Below are positions 22,977 to 35,690 of a stretch of DNA of 64,000 nt, piece after piece; position 1 is the first letter of the stretch, and every line of letters begins with the position of its first letter. Location: the NCBI GenBank assembly GCA_024291935.2, contig CM044311.1, positions 22,033,001-22,097,000 on the forward strand, read 5' to 3'. Source of the stretch: Okapia johnstoni. Taxonomy: Eukaryota > Chordata > Mammalia > Artiodactyla > Giraffidae. Below the pieces are notes generated by a model. That model saw only the letters and a list, made by a program, of their open reading frames with translations, did not search any database and was not told the origin of the DNA. The translations under genes and the position numbers were made by a program.

Positions 22977-25119
22977 TAAATTATCTCAATAATTTTATAT
23001 TGATTTCCTTTTGATATATAATATCTTAAATATATTAAATAGAATATATTATTAAAATAAGATATATTTTAGAATATATTACTAAATGTCACTTGCTTCT
23101 TATAATTTTTAATGAAACTCTTAGAACATTTAAAATTGAATATGGGGCTTGCATTATATTTCTGTTGGACAACACTGATTAGTGTGCACAATGCTCCCAT
23201 TCTCAGTGTTATACACCTACCTATGCTATGCTGGTAAAACTTCACATTGATTCAGGGTTGCTCCCAATCATTCTACTTTTCAGGAAAGGGGATGGTTTAG
23301 AAGTGTCCTATATGGTAAGCCTAGATTAATTTGGCACAAGTGTGCTGTGCTCCATGTCATTACATGTCTTCATATAGAGAGGAAGGAGGATAGTGGCAAG
23401 ACTCTGTTAGTAATCTATTGATTGAATCTACAGGTTAATGGCTTTATCAGTACTCCTTGGTTCTTTAAGGTTACAATCTAGCTTTATCACTTGAAAATAT
23501 ATTTAAAAGACATTTTGTTAGACTTCATGATATGCTGAATAGTTATACAATGTTTTTCTCTATTATTTTACAGTCATTTTGATGCAAGTGATTGGTCATA
23601 TAGCACAATATCAAAACAGTACAGAACAGTCTCTGCATACTTATTATATAGGTTTGATTTTGGTGGAAAAAAATCATGATTGACTTCCTAAGTTTTGGTT
23701 GATCTTTGGACAATGAGGAGCATTGTATCAGTGCTATCAGTGTCTTCCTTTTCCTTTCAAGGTATAGTAGAAAATCCACTATTTTTTCATTCTCATAATT
23801 GTCATACTAATCTATTCCAGTCTGTGTATTTCAGAACATCTGGCCTTTTAAGTTTCTTAAAAATAATTATAGTGTAAATAGAGATAGACTAATTTGCTCT
23901 ATTTTCAATGATAGTTACATTTTTTAAAGCAGGATTTTCATCTAAATCTCAGAGTTACATTACTGAGGGCTTAAATTTAGAAGTTATAAATTGTGCCAAC
24001 TTTGGGAAGCTTGTTATCAGCACTTATTTATGATTGACTTGATTAATTTATATAGAACAAGTAAACATATAAATTAATTTGGATCATCTTGTCATATTTT
24101 TTTTATTTTATTTTAAGGTTAATGTCATGGATCATGTATTATAATATTAAGTTATGGATAAATATTGTTAATAAGCAGTTTAACCTAAAAGATAAAATAA
24201 CAAAGCTGAGACTAATGTGTCCATTAAATTATAGCATTTTCTGCTTGCTTTATTTGTAGTTATATATAGAAAGCTTCATGAATAAAAAATAGATGGAATG
24301 CATAAACATTTTTCAATTGTGCATTCTAAATATTAATATATTTTAACACTTACACATATACACACATAAATATTACACCTCCAAACGATTTTAAGACATC
24401 AATATGTTATCTTATAGTTGAATGAAAATAACCTCTTAAAAGTGAAACTGTGCTACAGACATATACAGGAGTTGCTAGAGTAAATCTCTCCATTCTGGCA
24501 AAATAACTTGTTTTATAGCATGAAGCTTCTGCTTTCTTCACTATCTTATGCCAGAGTTATGTTTCTGTCTTTAATTCTTCAAAGTCCAGCTTCAATTTTT
24601 TTTTAAAAAAAGAAAGAAATCTAGGTTACAGAGACAGGTGAAATTCAAAGTATTTGCATGGCTTTTGCAACTTGAGATGTATTATTTAAAAACTTTATGA
24701 AACTCATAAATTGTATGTTTGTCCAAAGAAATCATCCTTGGAAAACAACATTACCTAAACATCTGTCTTTATAATAAGATCAGTTTAAGATGACAGCAAA
24801 CAGGGAAGATATTGCTTTGGAGCTAAACATTACCTTTAGCCTATTCAGCACTTTGTTCTTATTGAGCACTATTCCTATTGTTACTACCTTTCACTTTCAA
24901 ATATATCACATACCTGTATCACTAAAGTTTTAACAAAAGCATGTATCACATCTCAATGTTTCTTCACTTTATATCGACTTAAACAACACATACACGAGCA
25001 GCATTTAATATTTATTTACTCAGATGATCAAAAGAATCTGCTAGAAATTTCACACAGGAAGGTCAAATGGATACATTTTGAAAAAAATCAATGAGCTTAA
25101 TATTTGTTCACTTATTGAT
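22977..25119. other. unique or unassigned AT-rich sequence
   Basis: About 2.1 kb without a gene. The segment around 23110-23182, with 'ttgcattatatttctgttgg', resembles a widespread old mammalian repeat of a family I cannot name. The frames at 23543-23877 show no domain. Confidence 0.4.
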
Positions 25120-25425
25120 ATGCTATATGTCAAAAGTTTTAAAAGTCTATTGTTTATCTACATACTAGCAACAAAAAGAGAGCCTAAAATAAAAAGATAC
25201 CTCTTAAGTACGGCAGATAAATATCTGATACTTAAAAATATATTTAAAAAAATATGTACAAAACATGTACACTGAAAAATTCAAACATTATTGTATGGCG
25301 TTACATAAGAACTAAATAAATGGTAGCATTCATGGATTGAAGCGCTATATTATAGAGATACCCAAGACTCTCTCTAAACACATCTCAAGATTCAATGCAG
25401 TTCTAGACAAAAACTCACAACCAAT
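25120..25425 (+). mobile_element. L1 LINE ORF2 fragment
   Basis: Diverged match to the end of L1 ORF2. It shows 'tttatctacatactagcaac', 'catgtacactgaaaaattc', 'ctaaataaatgg' with 'ttcatggattgaag', and 'agattcaatgcagttct' in the L1 order and spacing. It has no tail and no intact frame. Confidence 0.72.
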
Positions 25426-25429
25426 AATT

Positions 25430-25658
25430 CAATCTACTATGTGTGTGTGCATGCTCAGTTGTGTCCAACTCTTTGTGACACCATAGACTGTAGCCTGCCA
25501 GACTCCTCTGTTCATGGAAATTTCCAGACAAGAATACTGGAGTGGGTTGCCATTTCCTTCTCCAGGGGTTCTTGCTTACCCAGGGATCCAATCCACATCT
25601 TCTGTGTCTCTGGCTTTGGCAGGCAGATTCTTTGCTGCTGTGCCACCTCGGCTCTCCA
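25430..25658 (-). mobile_element. Bov-tA SINE (first of two in tandem)
   Basis: Complement of a complete SINE, tail at 25441 and head near 25640-25658. A target-site copy, caatctactat, sits at 25430-25440 on the outer side. Near-identical copies lie at 25882-25892 and 26293-26303. Confidence 0.92.
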
Positions 25659-25881
25659 AAGTGAAAGTGAAAGTAAGTCACCCTGTCCCATTCTTTGTGA
25701 CCCTATGACCTTAACCCACCGGGCTCCTCTGTCCATGGAATTTCCCAGGCAAGAATAAGGGGGAGTCGGTTGCCACGCCCTCCTCCAGGGGATCTTCCCC
25801 ACAGAGTTATTAAACCCGTGTCTCTTAAGTCTCCAGCACTGGGGGATGGGTTCTTTACCAATAGCACCACCTGGGGACGTT
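25659..25881 (-). mobile_element. Bov-tA SINE (second of two in tandem)
   Basis: Complement of a second SINE. The (GAAAGT)n-type tail starts at 25659 directly after the first SINE's head, and its own head is at ~25860-25880. The pair may have inserted as one dimeric unit, since only the outer ends carry a target-site copy. Confidence 0.9.
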
Positions 25882-26303
25882 CAGTCTACTATTGTTGTTG
25901 TTCAGTCGCTCAGTCATGTCCAACTCTTTGCAACCCGATGAACCGTAGCACACCAGGCTTCCCTGTTTTTCATCATCTCCAGTAGATACTCAAACTCATG
26001 TCCATTGAGTCATTGATGCCACACAACCATTTCATCCTCTGACATCCCCTTCCCCTCCTGCCTTCAATCTTTGCCAGCATCAGGGTCTTTTCTAATGAGC
26101 CGGCTTTTCACATCAGATGGCCAAATTATTGGAACTTCAGGTTCAGCATCAGCCCTTCCAATGAATATTCAGGATTGATTCCTTTAGGATTGACCTGTTT
26201 GCTCTCCTTGCAGTCCAAGGGACTCTCAAGAGTCTCCTCCAACACCACAGTTCAAAAGCTTCAGTTCTTCAGCATTCAGCCAGCTCTCACATCAGTCTAT
26301 TAT
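25882..26303 (-). mobile_element. BovB LINE, 5'-truncated 3' fragment with target-site duplication
   Basis: The body is 25893-26292: complement of the BovB 3' ~400 bases, starting with a GTT run. The flanks cagtctactat (25882-25892) and cagtctattat (26293-26303) differ at one base. It is inserted next to the SINE pair at the same target motif. Confidence 0.93.
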
Positions 26304-27418
26304 ATGGACTCATTAATTGATTATTTGAAAACATGTAGGAAAAATATGTATCTTTTGACTAAAAAGCTGTATCCCTTGTAAAGTAATTATTATATAATCA
26401 TTTACTTGATCTGATTTGATGATTGAAGGAGTAAACTTCACCTACTTCTCACCCCATCTTATGTAAGCAGTTGATGACACTTGAATTTTTGCATTTGTTG
26501 TTTCATCTCTCTAAGAGCTTTTGTTTTACCAATTATATTTTATGTCCATTCAAATCCATGCCTCTGAGAATGGTAGCTACTTGATCTGTGACAATAACAA
26601 GAAGAATACATTTCTGAGCAGGATTTTTATGAAGGAATAGGAAATAGAGAAGAGAAGAGAATAGGAGCCCAAATGCAGTTGATTCTAAGATGACAATTTG
26701 CATTTATAGAAAAGAAATTAAAATGCTCATGCATTGAAGATAAACTTTGACTTTTACACAATTTTATCCACTGACAATGATTTTTGAAATCCATTAAATA
26801 TAGCTGTGTAATGTGCTATTACTCTACTCTATTAAATATATTGTTCTTCTTCTGGGAGTCTCCAAGTATAAAGAGAAAAAAAGCATTTTTGTGGTAAAAG
26901 TAAAAGTTGTCATTTGAACTTTCATTGAACAATGGAATAAAACACATATTTCATGGATAAAATGATAAATGATTAGCATTCGTATTTAATGGTGTTTCCC
27001 TTTTGATTCTTCTTAAAATGAGTTGTACAGACCTGTCCATTCTCATTCTTATTTTTTAAATATATATATTTTAAAGATAGAAAGATGGTATGGGTGATCC
27101 TGACCTATATGCTAAATTCAACCATATATGCCTTTTGAAGACATCATTCTCTCCCATTGATCACAGATGTGGAAATTAGAGATTTTAAGCATAAGAAGAA
27201 TTTGAAGCATCAATTTGGAGAAGCCATATGGAAAGTACAGCAGGTACCACTTATTAGGTGAAAACAACTTATGGATGACATTCAATATTGAAACAAGGAA
27301 TCTAAATGCTGTAACCACAAGAAGCTTGGTTCTTACTACAATGTGAAAGATTTTGTAATCAGATTTTCCTTAGAGACTCTAGATGAGAACTCTGTCTAAA
27401 TGTTACTTTATTTCAGTC
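26304..27418. other. unique AT-rich sequence
   Basis: No gene or recognised repeat. The minus-strand frame 27118-27318 shows no domain. Confidence 0.5.
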
Positions 27419-27433
27419 TTTTTTTTTTTTTTT
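27419..27433. repeat. poly(T) run
   Basis: 15 T, bordered on both sides by the direct repeat tttcagtctt (27411-27420 and 27431-27440). Confidence 0.9.
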
Positions 27434-27646
27434 CAGTCTTGTATTACGTTGTGAATACTGAGCCAGTGGCTAGACTTAAGATTTCCAACAGTGGGAAGAA
27501 ACTGAGAGCACTTCTAAGGCACAGGATAGGAAAAAGAAGTTTAAAAAACTATACCTCCTTGAACAAACTGTTGTTAGAAATATGAAAATTAAACACACTG
27601 CCTGTGAGAGCTCTGGTGGAAGTGAGGAGCATATTAGACAAATCCA

Positions 27647-27952
27647 GAACTGGACATGGGACAAAAGAATGGTTCCGAATAGGGAAAGGAGTATGCCAAG
27701 GCTGTATATCATCACCCTGCATTTTTAACTTATATCCAGAGTACATCATGAGAAATGCTGGGCTGGATGAAGCACAAGATGGAATCAAGACTTCTGGGAG
27801 AAATATCAATAACCTCAGATATTCAGATACCACCACCCTTATGGCAGAAAAGGAAGAACTAAAGAGCCTTTTGATGAAAGTGAAAGAGAGTGAAATAATT
27901 GGCTTAAAACTCAACTTTCAGAAAACTAATATCATGGCATCCGGTCCCATCA
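27647..27952 (+). mobile_element. BovB LINE, upstream part of an interrupted copy
   Basis: Starts at the RT segment 'agaactggacatggg' and runs past the catalytic box. The box reads YSDTTT (second catalytic Asp replaced). The copy breaks at 'ggtcccatca' (27944-27952). Its continuation resumes at 29365. The frame 27604-27996 covers most of this piece. Confidence 0.93.
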
Positions 27953-29364
27953 GTTCAGTTAAGTTCAATTGCTCAGTCGTGTCCAACTCATTGTGACCCC
28001 ATGAATCACAGCAGGCCAGGCCTCCCTGTCCATCACCAACTCCCAGAGTTTAGCCAAACTCATGTCCGTCAAGTCGATGATGCCATTCAGCCATCTCTTC
28101 CTCTGCCATTCCCTTCTCCTTCTGCCCCCAATCCTTCCCAGCATTAGGGTCTTTTCCAATGAGTCACTCTTCACATGAGGTGGCCAAAGTATTGGAGTTT
28201 CATCTTCAATATCACTCCTTCCAATGAACACCCAGGACTGATCTCCTTTAAGATGGACTGGTTGGATTTCCTTGCAGTCCAAGGGACTCTCAAAAGTCTT
28301 CTCCAACACCACAGCTCAAAAGCATCAATTCTTTGGCGCTCAGCTTTCTTCACCGTCCAACTCTCACATCCATACGTGACTACTGGAAAAACCATAGCCA
28401 TGGCTAGACGGACCTTTGTTGGCAAAATCATGTCTCTGCTTTTTAATATGCTATCTAGGTTGGTCATAACTTTCCTTCCAAGCAGTAAATGTCTTTTAAT
28501 TTCATGGCTGCAATCACCATCTGCAGTGATTTTGAAGCCCAAAAAACTAAAGTCTGACACTGTTTCCACTCTTTCCCAATCTATTTGCCATGAAGTGATA
28601 GGACTAGATGCCATGATCTTAGTTTTCTGAATGTTGAGCTTTAAGCCAACCTTTTCACTCTCGTCTTTCACTTTTATCAAGAGTATTTTTAGTTCCTCCT
28701 CCCTTTTTGCCATAAGGGTGCTGTCATCTGAATATGTGAGGTTACTGATATTTCTCCCTGCAATCCTGATTCCAGCTTGTGCTTCATCCAGACCAGCGTT
28801 TCTCATGATGTACTATGCACATAAGTTGAATAAGTGGGGTGACAATATACAGCCTTGACGTACTCCTTTTACTATTTGGAACCAGTCTGTTGTTCCATGT
28901 CCAGTTCTAACTGTTGCTTCCTGACCTGCATACAGGTTTCTCAAGAGACAGGTCAGGTGGTCTGGTATTTCCATCTCTTTCAGAATTTTCCACAGTTTAT
29001 TGTGATCCACATAGTCAAAGTCTTTGGCATAGTCAATAAAGCAGAAATAGATGTTTTTCTGGAACTCTCTTGCTTTTTTGATGATCCAGCGGATGTTGGC
29101 AATTTGATCTCTGGTTCCTCTGTTTTTTCTAAAACCAGCTTGAACATCTGGAAGTTCACGGTTCACGTATTGCTGAAGCCTGGCTTGGAGAATTTTGAGC
29201 ATTACTTTACTAGCATGTGAGATGAGAGCAATTGTATGGTAGTTTGAGCATTCTTTGGCATTGCCTTTCTTTGGAATTGGAATGAAAACTGACCACTTCC
29301 AGTCTTGTGGCCACTGCTGAGTTTTGCAAATGCTGGCATATTGAGTGCAGCATTTTCACAGCAT
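27953..29364 (-). mobile_element. BovB LINE inserted into another BovB
   Basis: A 1.4 kb minus-strand BovB with its 3' tail at 27953 and 5' truncation at ~29364, just upstream of the RT. It lies inside the plus-strand BovB of 27647-30006. The host loses about three bases at the site instead of gaining a clear duplication. Its frames are among the best preserved in the window. Confidence 0.95.
28171..29202 (-). pseudogene. BovB reverse transcriptase remnant with one stop between two long frames
   Basis: 28813-29202 encodes the RT fingers and motif A region (FCFIDYAKDFDYVDH). 28171-28806 carries the catalytic box as YSDD (codons at 28723-28734) and continues through KVGLKLNIQKTKIMASSP to the conserved C-terminal CESWTVKKAE region. 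A single stop, from a Glu codon before the YIMRNAG segment, separates the two. The endonuclease is absent, so the copy could not move on its own. Confidence 0.88.
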
Positions 29365-30006
29365 CATGGCAAATAAATGGGGAAACAGTGGAAAGAGTGA
29401 CAGACTTTATTTTGGGGGCTCCAAAATCACTGCAGATGGTGACTGCAGCCATGAAATTAAAAGACGCTTACTCATTGAAAGAAAAGTTATGACCAACCTA
29501 GACAGCATATTAAAAAGCAGAGACATTACTTTAGTAATAAATGTCCATCTAATCAAAGCTATGTTTTTCCCAGTAGTCATGCGTGGATGTCAGAGCAGGA
29601 CTATAAAGAAAGCTGAGCACTGAAGAATTGATGCTTTTGAACTGTGGAATTGAAGAAGACTCTCTAGAGTCCCTTGGACTGCAAGGAGATCCAACCAGTC
29701 CCTCCTAAAGGAAATCAGTCCTGAATATTCATTGGAAGGACTGATGCTGAAGCTGAATCTTCAATACTTTGGCCACCTGATGTGAAGAACTGACTCGTCG
29801 GAAAAGTCCCTGATGCTGGGAAAGATTGAAGGCAGGAGGAGAAGGGGATGACAGAATGAGATGGTTGGATGGCATCACCAACTCAATGGACATGAATTTG
29901 AGTAAACTCTGGGAGCTGGTGATGGAAAGGGAGGACTGGCGTGTTGTAGTCCATGGGGTTGCAAAGAGTCAGACACGACTGAGTGACTGAACTGAACTGA
30001 ACTGAA
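29365..30006 (+). mobile_element. BovB LINE, downstream part of the interrupted copy
   Basis: Continues exactly where 27952 stops ('catggcaaataaatgg') and runs to a CTGAA tail at 29987-30006. Frame 29345-29623 retains KITADGDCSHEIKRRLL. Confidence 0.94.
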
Positions 30007-31094
30007 GTCATCTTTTAAAAAGCCCAAATTATATATAAAGAAGAGTTTAGTAGATATCTGACTTTAAATAGTGAGGGCTCAAAAGAAAGTGAAAAACATA
30101 TTACTAGAAAATATAGGAAGGTAAATTATTAGCATTCTGTATCATGCTAAGAATATTTTCTTTTGAGTGATCCAGGTATTGTGCTATTAGACTAATGTAT
30201 CTTTAGCTATGTAGTGAATTATATGTACACTGTTAATGATAAAGTAATTTAATTTCATTTTTTATTTTTTAGAACAAACTTTAGCCAAGATTCAGAAAAC
30301 AATTATTTCTATAAAACAGAATATAAGTACTCATAAGTATGAAAACATATCATACAGAAAGAAAGGAGAGAGAATGACAGTTTGAGAAAATGACTTAATC
30401 TCTTTATCTTTCCTAAAACAAAATCATTATCTAAAATTCATAACTAAGTACATATGGAATAAACTTATTATGTAAATATTAAAGACATGCAACTGAAAAC
30501 TATATATAATCATACAAATATCAAACTTTAGGATGAGAGTAGGAGAGAAACAATGGAGATTAATGAGATTACCTTTCATTGCAGAAAGTGAGTAGATTTG
30601 TGCTAACCTGAAAGCATTAAGACATAAATATTTAAGCTTATCATGAAATGTAGATGTAACAATCCTGACAGTAGGTGTGGGCTTGAGGCAGTGGCTATTT
30701 TGATAGTAAGTACTTATGTATGCATTTACTTGATAAAATAAATGTCATTTTTTACAGAAAAATTTTTGAACAGATTTAATAAAACATGTCTAAATCTTTT
30801 CTGGATTCTAGCACATGATACAGTCCTAGGGCATGTCTTCTTGATGAGATGTAAATTAAGTGTGTTAAGAGTAAAAAGGAACTCAGATTTTAAGGTGAAA
30901 AATTCAATGGTATTGTTCATATCCTATTTTAAATTCTTTTAGTGTTGATGTATTTAAAATGTAATATTTATTTCACAAAACATGCTCTTTTAAGAACATC
31001 AAAATGTAGCATTGAAAAATTTCAATATTGCTTTTTGCCATATTATTTCCTGAAAATTCATTGAATCAGCATTATATGCCTTAAATTTTCCACT
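30007..31094. other. unique AT-rich sequence
   Basis: No gene or recognised repeat. The overlapping opposite frames at 30726-30942 show no domain. Confidence 0.5.
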
Positions 31095-31435
31095 TGTGTG
31101 TGTTATGTGCTTTGTTGCTCAGTCATGTCTGAATCTTGCAATCCCATGGATTATAGCCCACCAGGCTCCTCTGTCCAGGGTATTCTCCATGCAAGAATAC
31201 TGCAGTGGGTTGCCATGCCCTCCTCCAGGGCATATTCTCAACCCAGGGATCGAACCCAGGTCTCCCACATTACAAGTGGATTCCTTACCATCTGAGCCAA
31301 CAGGGTAACCCAAGAATGCTTGAGTGGGTAACCTATCCCTTCTCCAGGGGTACTTCTTGACCCAGGAATTGAACTATGATCTCCTGCACGGCAGGCAGAT
31401 TCTTTTACCAGCCAGGGAAAGCTACCAGGGAAGCC
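31095..31435 (-). mobile_element. dimeric Bov-tA/Bov-A SINE
   Basis: Complement of two head-containing units: the tail at ~31105 ('tgctttgttgctcagtcatg'), first head at ~31300 and second head at 31420-31435 ('taccagggaagcc'). No clear target-site duplication. Confidence 0.9.
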
Positions 31436-32454
31436 ATTAATTCTTATACAAGTGCTCCAAATATTTAGTGTCTCAAGATCCATCTAAAACAAAGAACAAT
31501 AATGGTTTACTAACTTATCTGTAAAAGAAAGTTGATACTCAAATGCATTTATTATATCATATGGAATATAATATGTTTTTAAATTATTTTTGAGTATTTT
31601 ACTCATTCATTTAAGTATTTTGTAAAATGGCAAAACTCTATACAATGCTAGATAGTTGTTAATATTGGCTTAGTGGAATTCATCCAAATTAGAGCACATT
31701 TATTTAAGATTAACTGACATGAAAAATAACATATGGAGACATTTACAAGGAATGAATTTTTGGTATTTTATTTTAAAATTACTTAAATTATGTAAGCTTT
31801 TATTAATTATAGAGATTTTGGGCTTACAACCGCATCCTCAATTCTAGAATATGGTTCTAAAACTTTTCAATATATAATTCAAATTGTATATTTAAAAATT
31901 TGTTATAAATGTGACATAAAGAAAAATAGAATTCTACATGTATGGTACACAAGGCATTTATACTGTAGCAAGAGGGCACAGCTTTTTCTATTGTCAAGGT
32001 CCTTCTAATGATGAGCAAACAGCTTACATTTTATGGATTATCATCAGTGATGTTTGTCCTCAAAAAGCGGGAAAATAGCATACCAATTCTATATCAACCT
32101 ACCCTAAATAAAAAGAGCACAGTATGCCTAAATAACCATGCATGTTGTAAAGATTTTTTGAATTAAATTACCAGGTATGCAAAAATACGTGGTTATAGTG
32201 ACTCTAGTACCTAGGCACTTAGAAAATAATCCAACATCAAGGTACTTGGAAACGAACAAAAATATAGTGTCAAGCAGTGAATATATTTTAAGTGTTTTCA
32301 TGTCTAAAACTACAATTTACTGTTACAACACTTCCATGCAGTAAATCGGATTATGGTTTGAACATTACAATTGAACAGGTAAGAGATTAGATCAAGTATG
32401 TCTGTAATTGATATTGACATCAACCAGGCTGACTTTTCCAAAATGTGGAAGCTG
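31436..32454. other. unique AT-rich sequence
   Basis: Nothing recognised. Confidence 0.5.
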
Positions 32455-32545
32455 TGACAATAATAAAAATAACATTTATATCCCAGTGTTTTACATATAT
32501 TGTCTCATTTTACCATAGCACAGCAATCAGTTATGTTTCAATCTA
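32455..32545 (+). mobile_element. MIR fragment
   Basis: 'ttttacatatattgtctcat' followed by 'cacagcaatcagttatg' follows the MIR order (tttacatatattatctcattt ... cacaacaa). Diverged and short. Confidence 0.55.
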
Positions 32546-33428
32546 TAAGCCCGTGTAACACTTAACACCCAGATCCACATTGCATAGAAGACAAATAAGA
32601 TAAAAAAGAAACCCAGCAGTTACTCTAAATCCAAATAAGTCATTTGTGAATTTCTTTTTTCTCTGTACTACCACTTATTGATCACTATACTTATAGATAG
32701 ACTATTTCTTTCAAATTATAAAGGGAAATGTTAGTTAAAATTATTTTTTTATTGGAGAATCCTGTCATATATGCTCCGACTCTTTAAAACAAAGATAACA
32801 TCCTGCATTAGCTCCACATAGTGTAAAAATTATTTGAAAAATTTCCATTTAAAAGTTACCTTATTCTAGGAAATAATAACATTTATAAAATAGTCAGTTA
32901 AAATGAACCATCCCCAAAACAATTAGATTAGTGTTTTGAAACTTATGATACATGGGCTTCTTTTAGAACTAATCCCGTTCATTTCAAGTCACTTATTCAG
33001 CTTTGAGAATATAAGCATTTTCTGCCATTGTTTTCTAAAGGGCAAATCATGCTGTTTCTATTTGGTATACTATTTTCAAAATGTCACAAAAAGGCAAAGA
33101 GTAAAGAATCAGACCAAGAAAAGCACATTTTGCATATTTAATTACAAAAGAGAGAACAGGAAAAAAAAAAAATTCCCAAGCCTTTTGAATAGCTTTTGTC
33201 TAGAATATGTGAGAATATTTCCTTCATGGCTATAAATAGAGAAATAATTATCTCCTGATTACCTGTGCACAGGTATATAGTGCTTAAGCATATTTTTGAT
33301 TGAAACCATTTAGAAACGCTATTCTAAATGAGGATGGTTAGAATGAACATTGTTTCCAAGTCTTTGCTTCTCCACCCTCCCACCCATATGTATATATAAA
33401 GACAGATGATGATGACTGATTTGGCTCA
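32546..33428. other. unique AT-rich sequence
   Basis: A-run near 33161-33173. The frame 32936-33235 (99 codons) is Lys/Phe/Ser-rich and shows no domain or splice context. Confidence 0.45.
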
Positions 33429-34763
33429 AAGGAAGGCAATGCCAAAGAATGCTCAAACTACCACACAATTGCACTCATCTCACATACTAGTAAAGTAATG
33501 CTCAAAATTTTCCAAGCCAGGCTTCAGCAATACGTGAACCGTGAACTTCCAGTTGTTCAAGCTGGTTCTAGAAAAGGCAGAGGAACCAGAAATCAAATTG
33601 ACAACATTCACTGGATCATCAAAAAAGCAAGAGAGTTCCAGAAAAACATCTATTTCTGCTTTATTCACTATGTCAAAGCCTTGACTCTGTGGATCACAAT
33701 AAACTGTAAAATTCTTCAAGAGATGGGAATACCAGACCATCTGACCTGTCTCTTGAGAAACCTGTATCCAGGTCAGGAAGCAACAGTTAGAACTGGACAT
33801 GGAACAGCAGACTGGTTCCAAATAGGAAAAGGAGTATGTCAAGGCTATATATTATCACCCTGCTTATTTAACTTATATGCAGAGTACATCATGAGAAATG
33901 CTGGGCTGGAAGAAGCACAAGCTGGAATCAAGAGAGAGAGAGAGAAATATCAATATCTGCTGGGAGAAATATCAATAACCTCAGATATGCATATGACACC
34001 ATCCTTATGGCAGAAACAAAAGAACTAAAGAGCCTCTTGATGAAAGTGAAAGAGGAGAGTGGAAAAGCTGGCTTAAAGTTCAACATTCAGGAAACTAAGA
34101 TCATGGCATTGGGTCCCATCACTTCATGGCAAGTAGATGGGGAAACAGTGGAAACAGTGACAAACTTTATTTTGAGGGGACTCGAAAATCACTGCTGATG
34201 GTGATTACAGCCATGAAATTAAAAGATGCTTATTCCTTAGAAGGAAAGTTATGACCAATCTAGACAGCCTACTAAAAAATAGAGATATTGCTTTGTCAAC
34301 AAAGGTCCATCTAGCCAAGGCTATGGGTTTTCCAGTAGTCATGTATGGATGTGAGAGTTGGACTATAAAGAAAGCTGAGCACAGAAGAATTGATGCTTTT
34401 GAACTGTGGTGTTGGAGAAGACTCTTGACAGTCCCTTGGACTGCAAGGAGACCCAACCAGTCCATTGTAAAGCAAATCAGTCTTTGGTGTTCATTGGAAG
34501 GACTATGTTGAAGCTGAAACTCCAATACTTTGGCCACCTGATACAAAGAACTGACTTATTTTAAAAGACCCTGATGCTGGGAAAGATTGAGGGCAGGAGG
34601 ATAAGAGGATGACAGAGGATGAGATGGTTGGATGGCATCACCGACTCAATGTACATGAGTTTGGGTAAATTCCGGGAGTTGATAATGGGCAGGGAGGCCT
34701 GGCATGCTGCAGTTTGTGGGGTCGCAAAGAGTTGGACAGGACTGAGCAATTGAACTGAACTGG
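33429..34763 (+). mobile_element. BovB LINE, 5'-truncated (RT to 3' end)
   Basis: Starts just upstream of the RT ('ggcaatgccaaagaatgctc') and runs to 'gaactgaactgg'. Around 33930-33978 there is an AG expansion and a partial duplication of 'gagaaatatcaat' just upstream of the catalytic box, which shifts the frame. The box itself reads YAYDTI in its own frame. Confidence 0.95.
33498..34511 (+). pseudogene. BovB reverse transcriptase remnant
   Basis: Frame 33498-34028 covers the RT fingers (ILQ-like start, ELPVVQAGSRKGRGTRNQI), a damaged motif A (FIHYVKAL, catalytic Asp replaced by His) and FNLYAEYIMRNAGLEEAQAG. Frames 34007-34198 and 34251-34511 hold the following parts (YGCESWTIKKAEHRRIDAFE). 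Loss of the motif A Asp alone would inactivate polymerisation. Confidence 0.85.
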
Positions 34764-34969
34764 ATTATGATCAAATTGTTGTGGGGAAACATTTAGCAAC
34801 TTTCTTTCTTCTGATTGCTTAAAAGTACCATTTTTCTGTTATTTCAACCAATTTTATGATTCCCAGTATATTTATGCAATTCTTCTGATGATACCCAAAC
34901 ATTAAAGCCCCGTGACATCCAAACAGATGTCTATTGAAATGCTATTCAATGTTAAATTATTACCCTATA
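34764..34969. other. short unique interval
   Basis: Nothing recognised. Confidence 0.45.
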
Positions 34970-35690
34970 TGTAACACAAGTCAAATGTAGCCCAAACTGA
35001 ACTCTATTTCTCCAGTCTGGAGTATGCTCTTTTCTAGAATTTTGTCATCCATCTATGCCATGATCGTTTTCTTTCAAATCAAAGTCCTTAGAAACATCAT
35101 TGATCCATTCACTTCCATCACTGCTTTGTGCATCAGTCTTTAAATTTTCCAGACTTCAAAATATGCCCTTCTTAACCACTGTGCTATCTAAATGCACACT
35201 TCATCTTTCCCTAGCTAAAACTGTGTAGTTTCTTGTTAATAATATTAAATTTCTTTCAACTGTACTCAAAGACTCTATAATCTGTTCCTACCCTCTGCCA
35301 CATCTGTATTGGATATATTCTCTGCAAATCAACTATGACACAATAGTAACTACTTATCTTCTTTAACCTAATATTGCTCCTAGATTGCATTACAAATATC
35401 ATATAATGACATATAAAGTTCATCAAAATCTGGTCTCAGTAGTGCTCTTATATTTTATTTTCTGCTTTTCCCACATGCCTCATGAAAATAGCACTATTTT
35501 CCTAATAAACTTCTCCCTTGTCATTAATTGAATAATGTATGGATAACACGCTTTACATTGTTTCTTTTCACATGTGTGTTTCTTTTTCTGAAATAGCCTT
35601 CTGCATTCTTCACTCAACAAAATTCTTCTTTTAAGTTCTCTCTATTATTACATTTTATCTTCCTACTGGCTTTTCTTAATATTTTTTTAA
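34970..35690 (+). mobile_element. possible L2 LINE 3' region
   Basis: Pyrimidine-rich sequence whose scattered motifs ('ctctataatctgttcctacc', 'cccacatgcc', 'gaaatagccttctgcattct') resemble the order of the L2 3' end. It is very diverged, so the call is tentative. Confidence 0.4.

Noticed and set aside
25430..26303. Regularly spaced repeated motif, considered as a CRISPR-like array
   Set aside because: The repeats are target-site duplications of retroposons. The 'spacers' are SINE and BovB bodies.
32936..33235. 99-codon plus-strand frame
   Set aside because: AT-driven composition with an A-run at its end; nothing resembles a protein family.
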